64,000 nt of DNA from JAITWN01 sp964437335 (GCA_964437335.1 CAYTGL010000009.1:20574-84573), one strand, 5' to 3'; counted from the stretch's first letter, positions 43,091 to 52,267 are shown. Program-made: numbers and translations. The notes: generated by a model not told the origin, from the sequence alone.

Positions 43091-43689
43091 TGCGGACTTT
43101 CAATGTATTCGTACCTGCGCTGATTGTGGCGTTGCTGCTTGTTGGCTGCTCGACTCGAGTGGAACGCATTGCTCCCGATGAGACAGTCGACCTCAGTGGC
43201 AACTGGAACGACACCGATTCGCGCCTGGTGTCCGAGGAGATGATCAGAGACGTGCTCGCGCGCAAATGGTTGAATGATTTCCGCAGCGCGAACAATGCGA
43301 ATCCGACTGTCATTGTCGGCGACATACGCAATCTCAGTCACGAGCACATTAACGTAAACACCTTTGTCAATGACCTCGCGCGCGAGTTGATCAATTCCGG
43401 GGATATCAATTTCGTTGCGTCTGGCGCCGAACGGAAACAAATACGTGAGGAGCGCAAGGACATGGATCTCCATGCTGCTGAGGAGACGCGCAAGGCCATG
43501 GGCCGTGAACTCGGCGCCGACTTCATGTTGCAGGGCACGATCAACTCGATACTCGATGTCGAGGGCCGGCGACAGGTGCGTTATTACCAGGTCAATCTGA
43601 CATTGTTCAGCCTTGCCGACAACCGCCAGGTCTGGATCGGACAGAAGGAAATCAAGAAGTTTGTGACCAAGGCCGGGGCCAGGATGTAA
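43087..43689 (+). CDS. lpoB: LpoB-like penicillin-binding-protein activator lipoprotein
   Basis: 200 residues with lipobox LVGC (Cys at 21). LpoB is an outer-membrane lipoprotein that reaches through the periplasm to activate the peptidoglycan synthase PBP1b. The family core is visible: VSEEMIRDVLARKWLNDF, PTVIVGDIRNLSHEHINV, ADFMLQGTINS and YYQVNLTLFSLADNRQVWIG. Overlaps the preceding gene by four bases. In many gammaproteobacteria this gene lies in the same lipoprotein cluster. Confidence 0.88.
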   Translation: MMRTFNVFVPALIVALLLVGCSTRVERIAPDETVDLSGNWNDTDSRLVSEEMIRDVLARKWLNDFRSANNANPTVIVGDIRNLSHEHINVNTFVNDLARELINSGDINFVASGAERKQIREERKDMDLHAAEETRKAMGRELGADFMLQGTINSILDVEGRRQVRYYQVNLTLFSLADNRQVWIGQKEIKKFVTKAGARM

Positions 43690-43803
43690 AGAAGGGGATA
43701 TAGCCCCTGGATTTGAGTTGCGCCGTGTTGCATCCGGAAACAGGGGGGCAGCCCCCGTATATCGCTGGCAAGAATGGTGATAACGGGGCTTGTCCCCGGG
43801 GTT
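43690..43803. repeat. cluster of three short GC hairpins at the start of the next gene
   Basis: GGGGATATAGCCCC (43694-43707), a GGGGGC...GCCCCC pair near 43743-43756 and CGGGGCTTGTCCCCG (43784-43798) lie within 110 bp. The last is inside the apparent signal-peptide region of the next CDS. This looks like an inserted small repeat element or an RNA structure. Confidence 0.4.
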
Positions 43804-45119
43804 CCGCCGTATTTCTCCTGGCCATTGCCCTCTCGCTGCTCTCAGGTTGCGCCAGTTACGGTGACTGGGTCGGGAAGATGGAGGACCGCATCGCGCACCA
43901 GGATCCGCAGTCCGCGTTGCAGATACTCGAGCAGCATGCCGGCGAACGCAATCGCGATGCGGTCCTGCTCTTAATGAATCGGGCGATGCTATTGCGTATG
44001 CAAGGCGACTTCGAAGGCAGCAGTGGCTCCTTCGAGCAGGCCAAGGCGCTCCTGGATGTCCTGCTCGTGGTCAGTATCACCGAACAGGCGGGCGCGCTTG
44101 CGGTCAGTGATGCGCAAAGGAGTTTCACCGGGGAGCCCTTCGAGCGCGTCATGCTCCATGTGTATGCGGCCCTGAACTACCTCGAGACAGGCGAGACCGG
44201 CAAGGCGCGCGTTGAGGCACTGCAGCTCGATGTGTTGCTCGAAGAGTTCGAGCGGAACTCCGGGTTTTACGGCAATGCGTTCGCACGCTGGCTCAGTGGC
44301 ATGATCTTCGAGGCGCTTGGCGAACGCGGTGATGCGATGGTTGCGTATCGCAAGGCCTGGCAGGCCTACCACCGCTATCCGGAATCATTCGCAGTCCGTG
44401 CGCCAGCTGCGCTTGGCCGGGATCTGGTGCGACTCAGCGGGCAGCTTGGCCTGACCGACGAGCAACAGCGCTACCGTGAGGAGTTCGGGATGTCCGAGGA
44501 CACGCCTGAGCCGGATCAGGGAGCGGGGTCGGGCGACGCTGAGGTAATCTTCCTGTTGCACAGTGGTCTCGCGCCGGTCAAGCACGAAACCGGCATGGTG
44601 GTCCCGACGGACCAGGGTCGTCTGGTGAGTATCGCGATGCCGTATTATCTGAGCAGATCGCCCTGGGTGACCCGTGCCGAGTTACGGACAGTTGACGCAT
44701 CAGCGCGCGCTGAACTGGCGGAAGACATCGATGCCGTCGCCGTCGCCGCGCTCGAGCAGCAAGCGCCGGCGATACTCGCCCGTGCGGTTGCCCGTGCCGT
44801 CGTCAAGTATCAGGTAAGCCGTGCATTCGACAAGGAGAACGAACTGGCTGGTTTGATAGCCAACATCGCAGGCGTGATCAGCGAACGCGCCGATACCCGC
44901 AGTTGGTCGACGTTGCCGAACCGGATTTATGCGGCTCGCCTGCCGCTCCCGGCCGGAGAGCATCTGATTGGCGTCGAGTTGCGTGATCGATCGGGCCGGA
45001 TCGAATCGCAGCATGAATACCGCATGGTGCTGACGCCGGGTGATAAACGGTTTATTTCTCTGCACCAGGTTGCGCGGGAGGATCTTTATCCGGTCCACAT
45101 AAGGAGGCGCGGGCAATGA
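43713..45119 (+). CDS. COG3014-type lipoprotein with TPR-like region
   Basis: About 450-468 residues; the start is uncertain. The frame has the lipoprotein signal VFLLAIALSLLSGCAS, but no ATG precedes it; TTG at 43713 and GTG at 43725 are the only nearby starts, and the leader between (HPETGGQPPYIAGKNGDN) looks unnatural and contains GC hairpins. The mature protein has helical repeats (about 70-200, NRAMLLRMQGDFEGS, YLETGETGKARVEALQ) and a C-terminal beta domain. The family occurs with LpoB and LPP20 genes. Four-base overlap with the next gene. Confidence 0.75.
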   Translation: MSCAVLHPETGGQPPYIAGKNGDNGACPRGSAVFLLAIALSLLSGCASYGDWVGKMEDRIAHQDPQSALQILEQHAGERNRDAVLLLMNRAMLLRMQGDFEGSSGSFEQAKALLDVLLVVSITEQAGALAVSDAQRSFTGEPFERVMLHVYAALNYLETGETGKARVEALQLDVLLEEFERNSGFYGNAFARWLSGMIFEALGERGDAMVAYRKAWQAYHRYPESFAVRAPAALGRDLVRLSGQLGLTDEQQRYREEFGMSEDTPEPDQGAGSGDAEVIFLLHSGLAPVKHETGMVVPTDQGRLVSIAMPYYLSRSPWVTRAELRTVDASARAELAEDIDAVAVAALEQQAPAILARAVARAVVKYQVSRAFDKENELAGLIANIAGVISERADTRSWSTLPNRIYAARLPLPAGEHLIGVELRDRSGRIESQHEYRMVLTPGDKRFISLHQVAREDLYPVHIRRRGQ

Positions 45120-46138
45120 GTCTGATCGCGAAGTTCGGAATTCTCTCAGGCATCCTGATACTGGCAGCCTGCAGCAGCCTGTCCAGAGATGAGAGACCGC
45201 CGGACTGGATCAGTGGCGACGCCGGAAAGTGGCCCGCGTCGAGTTGGTTGCTGGGTCGTGGCGCCGCCGGCACGCTGGACGAGGCGGGTAACCGCGCGCG
45301 CGCCGATCTTGCTCGAATCTTCGAGGTCGAGATCCGGGTACAGAGTTCGGATCAGCAGGTAATCGAACGCCGCAGCGGTGCGAAGGATGAGGAGGTAACG
45401 GAATACGCGAGCCTGGTCATCATGCGCAGTATCGATACCCACAGTAAAAAGGTCATTCGTGGTGCGACGATCGCAGAAACCTGGCAGGATCCGCAAACAG
45501 GCGTCTGGCATGCACTGGCGACACTGTCGCGCCAGGCTACCGCCCTGTCCCTGCGTCAGGAGATCGCCACGCTCGATGAAGCAACCCGGATCAAGGTGCA
45601 GCAGGCGCGCGATGCGGCCGATTTGCTCGCCGCCATCGCCGCAGCGCGGGAGTCGGTTGACTATCAGGTTGAACGCGCAGCAGTTCAGCGCATGTTGCAG
45701 GTCGTTGACCTGACCGGGCAGGGAGTGCCGACGCGCTGGGAACTCGCGAGGCTCCGTGCCGATCTTGATTCGCTGACGGCGCGGATGACTATCCGGCCCG
45801 AAGGGCGCGGTAATGACTCGGCTCCGTTGTCCCAGGCACTTGCAGGCGCCGTAAGTCAGGCGGGATTTACCGTCAACCAGACAGATGGGCAATACCACCT
45901 GATCGCGGAACTCAATCTCGAGAATTTGGGCCAGATTGAAGGCTGGTACTGGGACCGGGGCATGCTGGAGATAGTGCTGCGCGACCCTGACGGTCATGAA
46001 CGTGGTACCCGCCGCTGGGAAGTCAAGGCCTCGGCCCGGGATCCCGGCACTTCCCGCCGTCGTGCGCTCGACGAGGCGGCTTCGATCCTTGAGCGGGAAC
46101 TGCGGTCGACCCTGCTGCAATTCGTCGGCAACGAATAG
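45116..46138 (+). CDS. LPP20-family lipoprotein, longer form
   Basis: 340 residues with lipobox LAAC (Cys at 19). The N-terminal domain (RPPDWISG, LLGRGAAGTLDEAGNRARA) is the LPP20 type; a helical middle (about 145-215) and a C-terminal domain (about 230-335, YHLIAELNLENL, RRWEVKASARDPGTS) follow. Last gene of the four-lipoprotein operon, coupled by overlap. Probably part of the same envelope complex as LpoB; unproven. Confidence 0.8.
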   Translation: MSLIAKFGILSGILILAACSSLSRDERPPDWISGDAGKWPASSWLLGRGAAGTLDEAGNRARADLARIFEVEIRVQSSDQQVIERRSGAKDEEVTEYASLVIMRSIDTHSKKVIRGATIAETWQDPQTGVWHALATLSRQATALSLRQEIATLDEATRIKVQQARDAADLLAAIAAARESVDYQVERAAVQRMLQVVDLTGQGVPTRWELARLRADLDSLTARMTIRPEGRGNDSAPLSQALAGAVSQAGFTVNQTDGQYHLIAELNLENLGQIEGWYWDRGMLEIVLRDPDGHERGTRRWEVKASARDPGTSRRRALDEAASILERELRSTLLQFVGNE

Positions 46139-46467
46139 CGGCGCGGCCAGACCCGCGCCGGCCCTGAACCCCGGAACCCTTTCCGGTCCGGGTTCGTCTA
46201 TTCCAGTATGGGGAGATGTACCCGAAGCGAGGGGTATACCCCTGTGCGACTGCAATCTGGCGTTGAACCGGCGCCGACAGAGCGCCAGCCCGGCGCAGGC
46301 ACGTTAGTGCTGTTGCCGTCCGCGAGTGGAAATATTTCGGCGGACACCTTGATATGCGCTGATGACACCACAAAATTCCTGTCAGGTGAGTCTAACGAGT
46401 TTAATCCGTCCCGGCCTCTCTCCCCCTCCCCCCCTCCCAGCGGGACGAGGCCGGGCGCGGACCTTTG
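46139..46467. other. intergenic region without a recognisable gene
   Basis: About 330 bases between the lipoprotein operon and the terminator. It holds a near-perfect AACCCCGGA/TCCGGGTT hairpin without a T tract soon after the operon, and at 46410-46455 CCCGGCCTC/GAGGCCGGG inverted arms enclosing the C tract at 46422-46438 (a G-quadruplex-capable run on the minus strand). I see no convincing ORF or promoter. Confidence 0.5.
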
Positions 46468-46495
46468 ATCCGGCCTTCACGGCCGGATTTTTTTT
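46468..46495 (+). terminator. rho-independent terminator
   Basis: ATCCGGCC (46468-46475), loop TTCAC, GGCCGGAT (46481-46488), then a T run to 46495. It would stop plus-strand transcription from the lipoprotein operon. The stop codon of the opposing EamA gene lies inside its loop. Confidence 0.85.
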
Positions 46496-47367
46496 GCCTG
46501 CATGAGCCTGCCGCCAGCCTCGTAGAACAGCAGGCCCGACAGGATCAGCGCAACGCCGGCCATTTCGCGCGCGCCGATCGTTTCGTTGTTCAGCACATAT
46601 CCGACCACCAGCGCGAGCACCGGCGTGATCAGAGGGATCAGCGCGAGGCGGCCGGCGTCAATCCGGCGCAATACATAATAATAGAGTATGAATCCTACCC
46701 CGGAACCGAAGATCCCGAGATAGACGATCGAACCGAGCGCCTGCGACGGCAGTGCAGCGGGCCATTGCCCGTCGAACAGCGCCCAGGTCAGCAGGTAGGC
46801 GGGCAGCGCGAGCAGCAGCGCGCCGGTGGTCAGCGCCAGCGCATGAATGTCGGCGTCGATGCGCTTGACCCAAACCGCGCTGATCGAATGCAGCAGCACC
46901 GAGACGAGCACGGCGACCAGTCCCCAGGCAGCCAGCGGATCGACGGAATCGGAATTAACGCCGAAGATCAATCCGAGACCGCCGATACCGATTACGGCGC
47001 CGGTAACCTTCGCTGGCGTGAAACTGTGTTCGCCGAGCCACAATGCCGCGAGCGCGCCGACCGTGATCGGCGCGAGCCCGAACAGCACCGAAACCAGGCC
47101 GGACGGGATATGCTGCGCGGCCCAGTAGACGCAGATCATCGCACCGTAGACACCGATCGCGGCGGCGGCATAAGCGCGCAGGGCTTCCCGATTCCACGGC
47201 AGGCGCACGCGCAGCAGCAGCACGAGCAGCACGCACAGCGCCGTGCCGATCGCCATGCGGCCGGCCACGCCGAACAGGAATCCCGGCCCTTCGCCGCTCC
47301 ACTTGATTGCGAGCGGCGTCGTCGACCAGATCAGTATCACGCCCAGATAGGCGGCGGGTGTCGCCAT
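46477..47367 (-). CDS. EamA/DMT-superfamily transporter
   Basis: 296 residues with ten predicted membrane helices in two EamA repeats: the first includes YLGVILIWSTTPLAIKWSGE, the second SISAVWVKRIDADIHALALT. Family members export amino acids, nucleotides or drugs; the substrate here is unknown. The start at 47367 (MATPAAYLG) follows GAGGTGCGACG; the frame opens slightly earlier. The stop codon sits in the loop of the opposing terminator. Confidence 0.88.
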   Translation of the reverse strand: MATPAAYLGVILIWSTTPLAIKWSGEGPGFLFGVAGRMAIGTALCVLLVLLLRVRLPWNREALRAYAAAAIGVYGAMICVYWAAQHIPSGLVSVLFGLAPITVGALAALWLGEHSFTPAKVTGAVIGIGGLGLIFGVNSDSVDPLAAWGLVAVLVSVLLHSISAVWVKRIDADIHALALTTGALLLALPAYLLTWALFDGQWPAALPSQALGSIVYLGIFGSGVGFILYYYVLRRIDAGRLALIPLITPVLALVVGYVLNNETIGAREMAGVALILSGLLFYEAGGRLMQAKKIRP

Positions 47368-47396
47368 CGTCGCACCTCTATCAACATCAAAAGAGA

Positions 47397-47433
47397 AAAA
47401 CAAAAAGGCCGCAGTCCCTGCGGGGCTGCGGCC
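47397..47433 (-). terminator. rho-independent terminator downstream of the cytochrome gene
   Basis: On the minus strand GGCCGCAG (47433-47426) pairs with CTGCGGCC (47414-47407), followed by TTTTTGTTTTT. It lies about 190 bp past the cytochrome stop and just before the EamA gene, so it separates the two. Confidence 0.8.
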
Positions 47434-47624
47434 TCTGGTCCGGTATCGCTTTTTCCTGCTACATCAAGTCATCGACCCACCATCGGCACGCAACTGCCCG
47501 CGACGCAGCATCACCCACAGCGGGTGTGCGGCGCGGGAGACGACAATCTGGCCGGTGAACGTGAACACGGTTCGATCTTGCCGCTGTCCGGGATCGTTGT
47601 CAACGCATCGATGACTGCGGCCGA

Positions 47625-48815
47625 TCATCCCGGGCGCCCGGGGTCGAAGTCCTGGTCGAGAGTCGGCTCGCCCGGCGGATTCTTCGCCCTGCATTCGTCG
47701 CTCGCGAGCCATTCGGCGATCGGCCGCCAGGGCCCGAACTGCGCCTGCTCATTCGGGAACGGAAATCCGGCCGGCGTCGCGCCGACCTGCATCGGGAGGA
47801 ACGGCGGCCTGCCGCAGGGGTCATGCCGGAAGTAATAGCTCTGCCACCAGACCGATGAGCGCGGCAAGGTCGATAGATGCGCCATGACGTCGAGCGAGTC
47901 CTGCGCCGACAGCGAACCGGGCTGCGTCAGCGGCATATTGCGGTTCAGGAATGCGGCCCCGATCGGGATCATCAAGGGGCCGCCGGCATGCGAGAACGAT
48001 CCTTCGCCCGCGAGGGGCGGGAACACAAAACCCTCCGGTCCGCCCCAGCGTCCGGTGCCGTCCTTGCCGTGACAGGCGGCGCAGCGTTGCTCATAGACCT
48101 TGGCGCCCGCCGCAGGGTCGGCCTTCATGTCCAGCAGCCCGGTGAACAGCGGGATCGTCGCACCCGGAATGTTGTCGACATCCCGGGTCGTCTTGAATTC
48201 GGGGATCAGCAATCCCTCGCCTTCATAGATACCGTCTCTGACGGCCCGCATCCAGGCGACGAGCGCATCCATTTCCGGGGATTCCGGATCGATGATGATC
48301 GTGCCGCCGCATTCCCGGCCGCAGTCGCTTGCGCGCGCGCGGGCATCGCGCCGGTAACCGAGGCCGCCGAACGGGACGCCGGCGGCGCCTTCCTCCCTGA
48401 GTCCGTAGAAGGTCAGCGTGCGGAAAAAAGGCCATGCATAGGGCACGGTGCCGGCCTGCGCATGGCAGTTCGTACAGCTCATCACCCGCCCTGCGCCGAG
48501 CGGCGGTTTGCCGTCCCGGCGGCCTTCTCCGACGGTATTGTAGGTGTTGTAGACCAGGTCGTAGCCGAAGACCACCTGTTTCGCCCAGGCGCTGTCGCCG
48601 CGATACTTGTCCGCAGCGAGTTCGCGTTTCAGGCGCGCGATATCCGGCGGCTGGTACCAGCGCGTGCCGGCGGGCAGGAGCTTGCCGGTCGAAAGCTTGA
48701 GGTCCGCCTTCAGGATATAATCCTCCGGGCTGGCCTTCGCGTGAGGATCGGCGAGGACGCCGGCGCAGAGCAACGCCATGATGAAGGAAAGCGGGACGAG
48801 AACGAATGCCTTCAT
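47625..48815 (-). CDS. dihaem c-type cytochrome, TsdA-like
   Basis: 396 residues. Signal peptide to about 22 (GVLA), then two haem motifs, CTNCH at 114-118 and CAACH at 245-249. FGYDLVYNTYNTVG before the first haem and FFRTLTFYGLREEG after it resemble TsdA, the thiosulfate dehydrogenase that joins thiosulfate to tetrathionate. Two additional cysteines (C165, C169) lie between the haems. The protein continues well past haem 2 with a Pro-rich end. Other dihaem roles are possible; the thiosulfate link is inferred. Confidence 0.8.
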   Translation of the reverse strand: MKAFVLVPLSFIMALLCAGVLADPHAKASPEDYILKADLKLSTGKLLPAGTRWYQPPDIARLKRELAADKYRGDSAWAKQVVFGYDLVYNTYNTVGEGRRDGKPPLGAGRVMSCTNCHAQAGTVPYAWPFFRTLTFYGLREEGAAGVPFGGLGYRRDARARASDCGRECGGTIIIDPESPEMDALVAWMRAVRDGIYEGEGLLIPEFKTTRDVDNIPGATIPLFTGLLDMKADPAAGAKVYEQRCAACHGKDGTGRWGGPEGFVFPPLAGEGSFSHAGGPLMIPIGAAFLNRNMPLTQPGSLSAQDSLDVMAHLSTLPRSSVWWQSYYFRHDPCGRPPFLPMQVGATPAGFPFPNEQAQFGPWRPIAEWLASDECRAKNPPGEPTLDQDFDPGRPG

Positions 48816-48911
48816 GGCTTACTCCCGTTTCAAGGACCATTCGACGATAATTGAAGTCGTCACAGCGTGCAATCGTGCGGTAATCATCGATGCGGACTGT
48901 GACTGGCGGCG

Positions 48912-50711
48912 TCAGACTTCAAGCTGGAGGCTGGCGAGGCGCGCATAAAGCCCGCTTTGCCGGCGCAGGTCCGCCGGCGTGCCGGTCTCGACGATGCGTC
49001 CCTGTTCGAGCACGATGATGCGGTCGACCTGCTGCACGGTCGCGAGCCGGTGCGCGATCACCAGTGTCGTGCGGCCCTGCATCGCGGCATTGAGTCCTTT
49101 TTGCACCAGGATCTCCGATTCGGCATCGAGCGAACTGGTCGCCTCGTCAAGCAGCAGCAGCGGCGCATTTTTCAACATTGCGCGCGCAATCGCGATGCGC
49201 TGGCGCTGGCCGCCGGACAGGCGGGTGCCACGCTCGCCGAGGAAGGTCTGATAGCCCTCCGGCAGGCGTTCGATGAACTCCTCGACCAGCGCGGCCTTCG
49301 CGGCGGCGAAGACCTCATGATTGCTCGCATCGGGCCGACCGTAACGGATATTTTCAAGCGCGTTCGCTGAGAAGATCACCGCTTCCTGCGGGACCAGCGC
49401 GATGCGGGCGCGCAGTTCGTGCAGCGGAAGTTCGCGGATGTCCTGGCCGTTGAACAGCAGGCGGCCCTCCGTGACGTCATAGAATCTCAACAGGAGCTGA
49501 AAGACGGTCGTCTTCCCGGCGCCGGATGGCCCGACCAGCGCAACGCTTTCGCCCGCGGCGATGTCGAGCGTGACGTCGTCGAGCGCCGCGACCTGAAGCC
49601 GCGCCGGATAGCGGAAACTGACATGCTCGAAGCGGATATCAGCCTGATCGGGGCAGCGGAGCAGGGCGGGACTCGCCGGTTCGGCAATCGCCGGCCGTGC
49701 ACGCAGCAGTTCCAGCAGGCGTTCGGTCGCGCCGGCCGCGCGCATCAGATCGCCCCAGACCTCCGCGATCGTCGCGACGCCGCCGGCGACCAGCGCCGCG
49801 TAGAGAATGAACGATGCAAGTTCGCCGGCGGTCATGCTACCGTCCCGTACCTGCAGGGCGCCGAGCCACAGCACGAAGATGATCGCGCCGAGCGTCGCGG
49901 TGATGATCAGCGCGGTCAGTGCGGCGCGCACGCGGGTGCGACGGATCGCGGTCACGAAGCTGGTCTCGACGCGACTGGAAAAGCGTCTCGCCTCATGACC
50001 TTCCTGGGTATAGGACTGCACCGTCGGGACCGCATTCAGGATCTCGCCAGCCAGCGCCGAAGCGTCGGCGATACGGTCCTGCGACTCGCGCGACAAGCGA
50101 CGCAGGCGGCGTCCGATCGCGAGGATCGGCAGGATCAGCAACGCCATCAGCGCAAGATTCAGCGAGAACAGGAAGAAACTCGTCACCGCGAGCATGATCA
50201 TGCCGCCGGTGAACTGGAACAGGCTGCGCAGGCCCATTGACACCGAACTGCCGACGACGGTCTGCACCAGCGTCGTGTCGCCGCTCAGCCGGGACAAGAC
50301 CTCGCCGGTCTGGAGCGTCTCGAAGAACTGCGGCGACTGGTTCAGCACACGCGAATACACGGCGCTGCGCAGGTCCGCGGTGACGCGTTCGCCGACCCAG
50401 GTGACGATGTAATAGCGCGCCGAGACCAGCAGCGCCCACAGGCTTGCGAGTATGAACAGCGCGATGAAATAACCGTTCAGACTCAGGTCGCCGAACAGCC
50501 CGCCATGTCCGGCTTCGCCTGCGGTGTCGAACCGGAAGCCGAAGTCGATCAGGTCGCGGAACGCGAGCGGTACCAGCAGGATCGTCGCGGAGCCGAGCGT
50601 CAGCAGCACGAACGCCAGTACGATCTGCCGGACATAGGGTTTGAGAAAAGGCCACAGATCCCGGAATGGAGACAGGCTGCGGGACGGAGAGGTTTTCGCC
50701 GGTGTCGTGAT
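48912..50711 (-). CDS. ABC exporter, fused membrane and ATPase domains (MsbA-like)
   Basis: 599 residues if read from 50711. Six membrane helices (first about 24-48), then the ATPase: Walker A GPSGAGKTT, signature LSGGQRQRIAIARA, Walker B LLLLDEATSSLD. Export of lipids, peptides or drugs is expected. The frame upstream of the first GTG (50609) is clearly coding (SLSPFRDLWPFLKPYVRQIV) and would remove part of helix 1 if omitted, but no ATG/GTG/TTG exists back to the previous gene's stop. A GGAGG lies six bases before an ATC codon at 50711, the most likely start; CTG at 50717 is the alternative. Confidence 0.85.
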   Translation of the reverse strand: MTTPAKTSPSRSLSPFRDLWPFLKPYVRQIVLAFVLLTLGSATILLVPLAFRDLIDFGFRFDTAGEAGHGGLFGDLSLNGYFIALFILASLWALLVSARYYIVTWVGERVTADLRSAVYSRVLNQSPQFFETLQTGEVLSRLSGDTTLVQTVVGSSVSMGLRSLFQFTGGMIMLAVTSFFLFSLNLALMALLILPILAIGRRLRRLSRESQDRIADASALAGEILNAVPTVQSYTQEGHEARRFSSRVETSFVTAIRRTRVRAALTALIITATLGAIIFVLWLGALQVRDGSMTAGELASFILYAALVAGGVATIAEVWGDLMRAAGATERLLELLRARPAIAEPASPALLRCPDQADIRFEHVSFRYPARLQVAALDDVTLDIAAGESVALVGPSGAGKTTVFQLLLRFYDVTEGRLLFNGQDIRELPLHELRARIALVPQEAVIFSANALENIRYGRPDASNHEVFAAAKAALVEEFIERLPEGYQTFLGERGTRLSGGQRQRIAIARAMLKNAPLLLLDEATSSLDAESEILVQKGLNAAMQGRTTLVIAHRLATVQQVDRIIVLEQGRIVETGTPADLRRQSGLYARLASLQLEV

Positions 50712-50771
50712 GTTCAGCCTCCGGATGGCCGGCGGGCATTCCGCTTCATTGCCGCGATCCGCCGGGCCGGG

Positions 50772-51257
50772 TTACCCGCAACATTTCTTGTATTTTTTAC
50801 CGCTGCCGCACGGGCAGGGATCGTTGCGGCCGACCTTCGGGCCTTCATTGCGTCGCGTACCCGGCGTGACCATACTGCCGTCGACGTAATACCAACGGCC
50901 CTGGTGGCGGGAGAAGCGGCCCGTCTCATGATGTTCGTGGGGCGTGCCCTTGTGCCTGTAGCTGGCGATGAATTCGACCGTGCCCGCGGTATCCTCGAGG
51001 CCGCCGCCCGTGACCTGGACGACATTCAGCCCGGTCCATTCCGACTTTTCGGCCCAGCTCCGGGCGGCGTCTGCATCGTGTTCCGAGCGGTGATCGGGAT
51101 GCAGGCTCTGCTCGAGCCAGCCAATCTCGCCTTTGACGAAGGCCGAGTAGCGCGAACGCATCAGGGCTTCGGCGGTTTGCGCGAAGCGTTGGCCGTCGAT
51201 CAGCGGGCCGCAACAGTCGGCATACGCCTTGCCGGATTCGCAGGGACATGTGTTCAT
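50772..51257 (-). CDS. ychJ: YchJ-family SEC-C motif protein
   Basis: 161 residues. SEC-C zinc motifs at both ends: CPCESGKAYADCCG at the N-terminus and DPCPCGSGKKYKKCCG at the C-terminus, around an NTF2-like domain (ALMRSRYSAFVKGEIGWLEQ). YchJ proteins are widely conserved, and their role is unclear. It lies 60 bp upstream of the ABC exporter gene, same strand. Confidence 0.92.
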   Translation of the reverse strand: MNTCPCESGKAYADCCGPLIDGQRFAQTAEALMRSRYSAFVKGEIGWLEQSLHPDHRSEHDADAARSWAEKSEWTGLNVVQVTGGGLEDTAGTVEFIASYRHKGTPHEHHETGRFSRHQGRWYYVDGSMVTPGTRRNEGPKVGRNDPCPCGSGKKYKKCCG

Positions 51258-51372
51258 CGTGATTTCTGCCAGAGTAATGTCGATAAAATGCGTATCATAC
51301 TATGAATTGCCACCAGCGCGGGGCGCTTGAGCCAACTGATGGCCGACCCTGTACGCACGCCGGGACGAGCCG

Positions 51373-51696
51373 ATGATATTGATGACGGAATTTCTGCTGC
51401 TGGTGCTGATCGCGGCAGGGGCATGGTACTGGGTCGATTCGATGCGAGCCTGGGAGTACGCGCGCCAAACGATCCGGGCGCGCTGCGCCGAGGTCGGCGT
51501 GCAATTGCTCGACGACACGGTAGTGCTGGCGAAACGCCGCTTGCGCCGGAATGATTCCGGGCGCCTGATGATCTGCCGCGAGTACCGTTTTGAATTCACC
51601 AGTGATGCACGCATACGCTACAAGGGCGTGATTGTGCTAGCCGGTGGTGTCATCATGCATCTGGATATGGAACCCTACCGTGATACCGTCTTCTGA
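51373..51696 (+). CDS. DUF3301 membrane-anchored protein
   Basis: 107 residues. One N-terminal membrane helix (about 5-21, LLLVLIAAGAWYWVDSM) and a small soluble domain containing RARCAEVGVQLLDDTV, the RRLRRNDSGRL stretch and REYRFEFTSD, as in gammaproteobacterial DUF3301 proteins of unknown function. An alternative ATG lies nine bases downstream. Diverges from ychJ with a 115-bp spacer. Confidence 0.82.
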   Translation: MILMTEFLLLVLIAAGAWYWVDSMRAWEYARQTIRARCAEVGVQLLDDTVVLAKRRLRRNDSGRLMICREYRFEFTSDARIRYKGVIVLAGGVIMHLDMEPYRDTVF

Positions 51697-51775
51697 GCTT
51701 ACTGCTGTCGACCCGGCGCCGCGGACATGAAAGAATACGGGTCCTGCGACAACGGCGATGAGGATAAGGAGCAGC

Positions 51776-52267
51776 ATGGTTATAGAAAAGGACACAGTCG
51801 TCACGATCCACTATCGCCTCAGCGAACCAGGCGGCGGCATGATCGAGGAATCGTACGGGGCGGCGCCGCTGTCCTATTTGCAAGGACATCACGGCCTGCT
51901 CGTCGCAGTCGAGCAGGCGCTCGCGGGCAAGCAGGCCGGAGACAAGGTCAGCCTAACGCTGCCGCCGGAACAGGCCTATGGCGCGCGGGACGAGCAAGCC
52001 ATCGTGCGGGTGCCGAAGAGTCATGTCCTCGGAGATGCCAAAAACCGGGTGTACAAGCCCGGCATGGTCATCCGCGTCAACGCGAACGACAGGACGCGCG
52101 CCGTCGTTGTAGTCAAGGTCGGTCTGAAGATGCTCGATGTCGACTCCAATCATCCGCTTGCGGGCAAAACCCTGACCTTCGACATCGATGTCATCGATGT
52201 GCGCGCGGCGAGTCCGGAAGAGATATCGCATGGCCATGTTCATGGCGAGAGCGGCGTTCATCATTGA
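51776..52267 (+). CDS. slyD: SlyD-like FKBP peptidyl-prolyl isomerase
   Basis: 163 residues from an ATG preceded by AAGGAGCAGC. FKBP half-domains (VIEKDTVVTIHYRLSEPGG; HPLAGKTLTFDIDVIDV) flank the insert-in-flap chaperone domain (about 70-125). The C-terminal tail has a short histidine cluster (SHGHVHGESGVHH), a reduced form of the SlyD metal-binding tail that delivers nickel in enterics. Catalyses proline isomerisation and assists folding in the cytoplasm. Confidence 0.9.
   Translation: MVIEKDTVVTIHYRLSEPGGGMIEESYGAAPLSYLQGHHGLLVAVEQALAGKQAGDKVSLTLPPEQAYGARDEQAIVRVPKSHVLGDAKNRVYKPGMVIRVNANDRTRAVVVVKVGLKMLDVDSNHPLAGKTLTFDIDVIDVRAASPEEISHGHVHGESGVHH

Noticed and set aside
47464..47712. 82-codon minus-strand frame overlapping the cytochrome end
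   Set aside because: Its last part (FTGQIVVSRAAHPLWVMLR) looks protein-like, but its start lies within the cytochrome gene, it has no ribosome site and I recognise no family.
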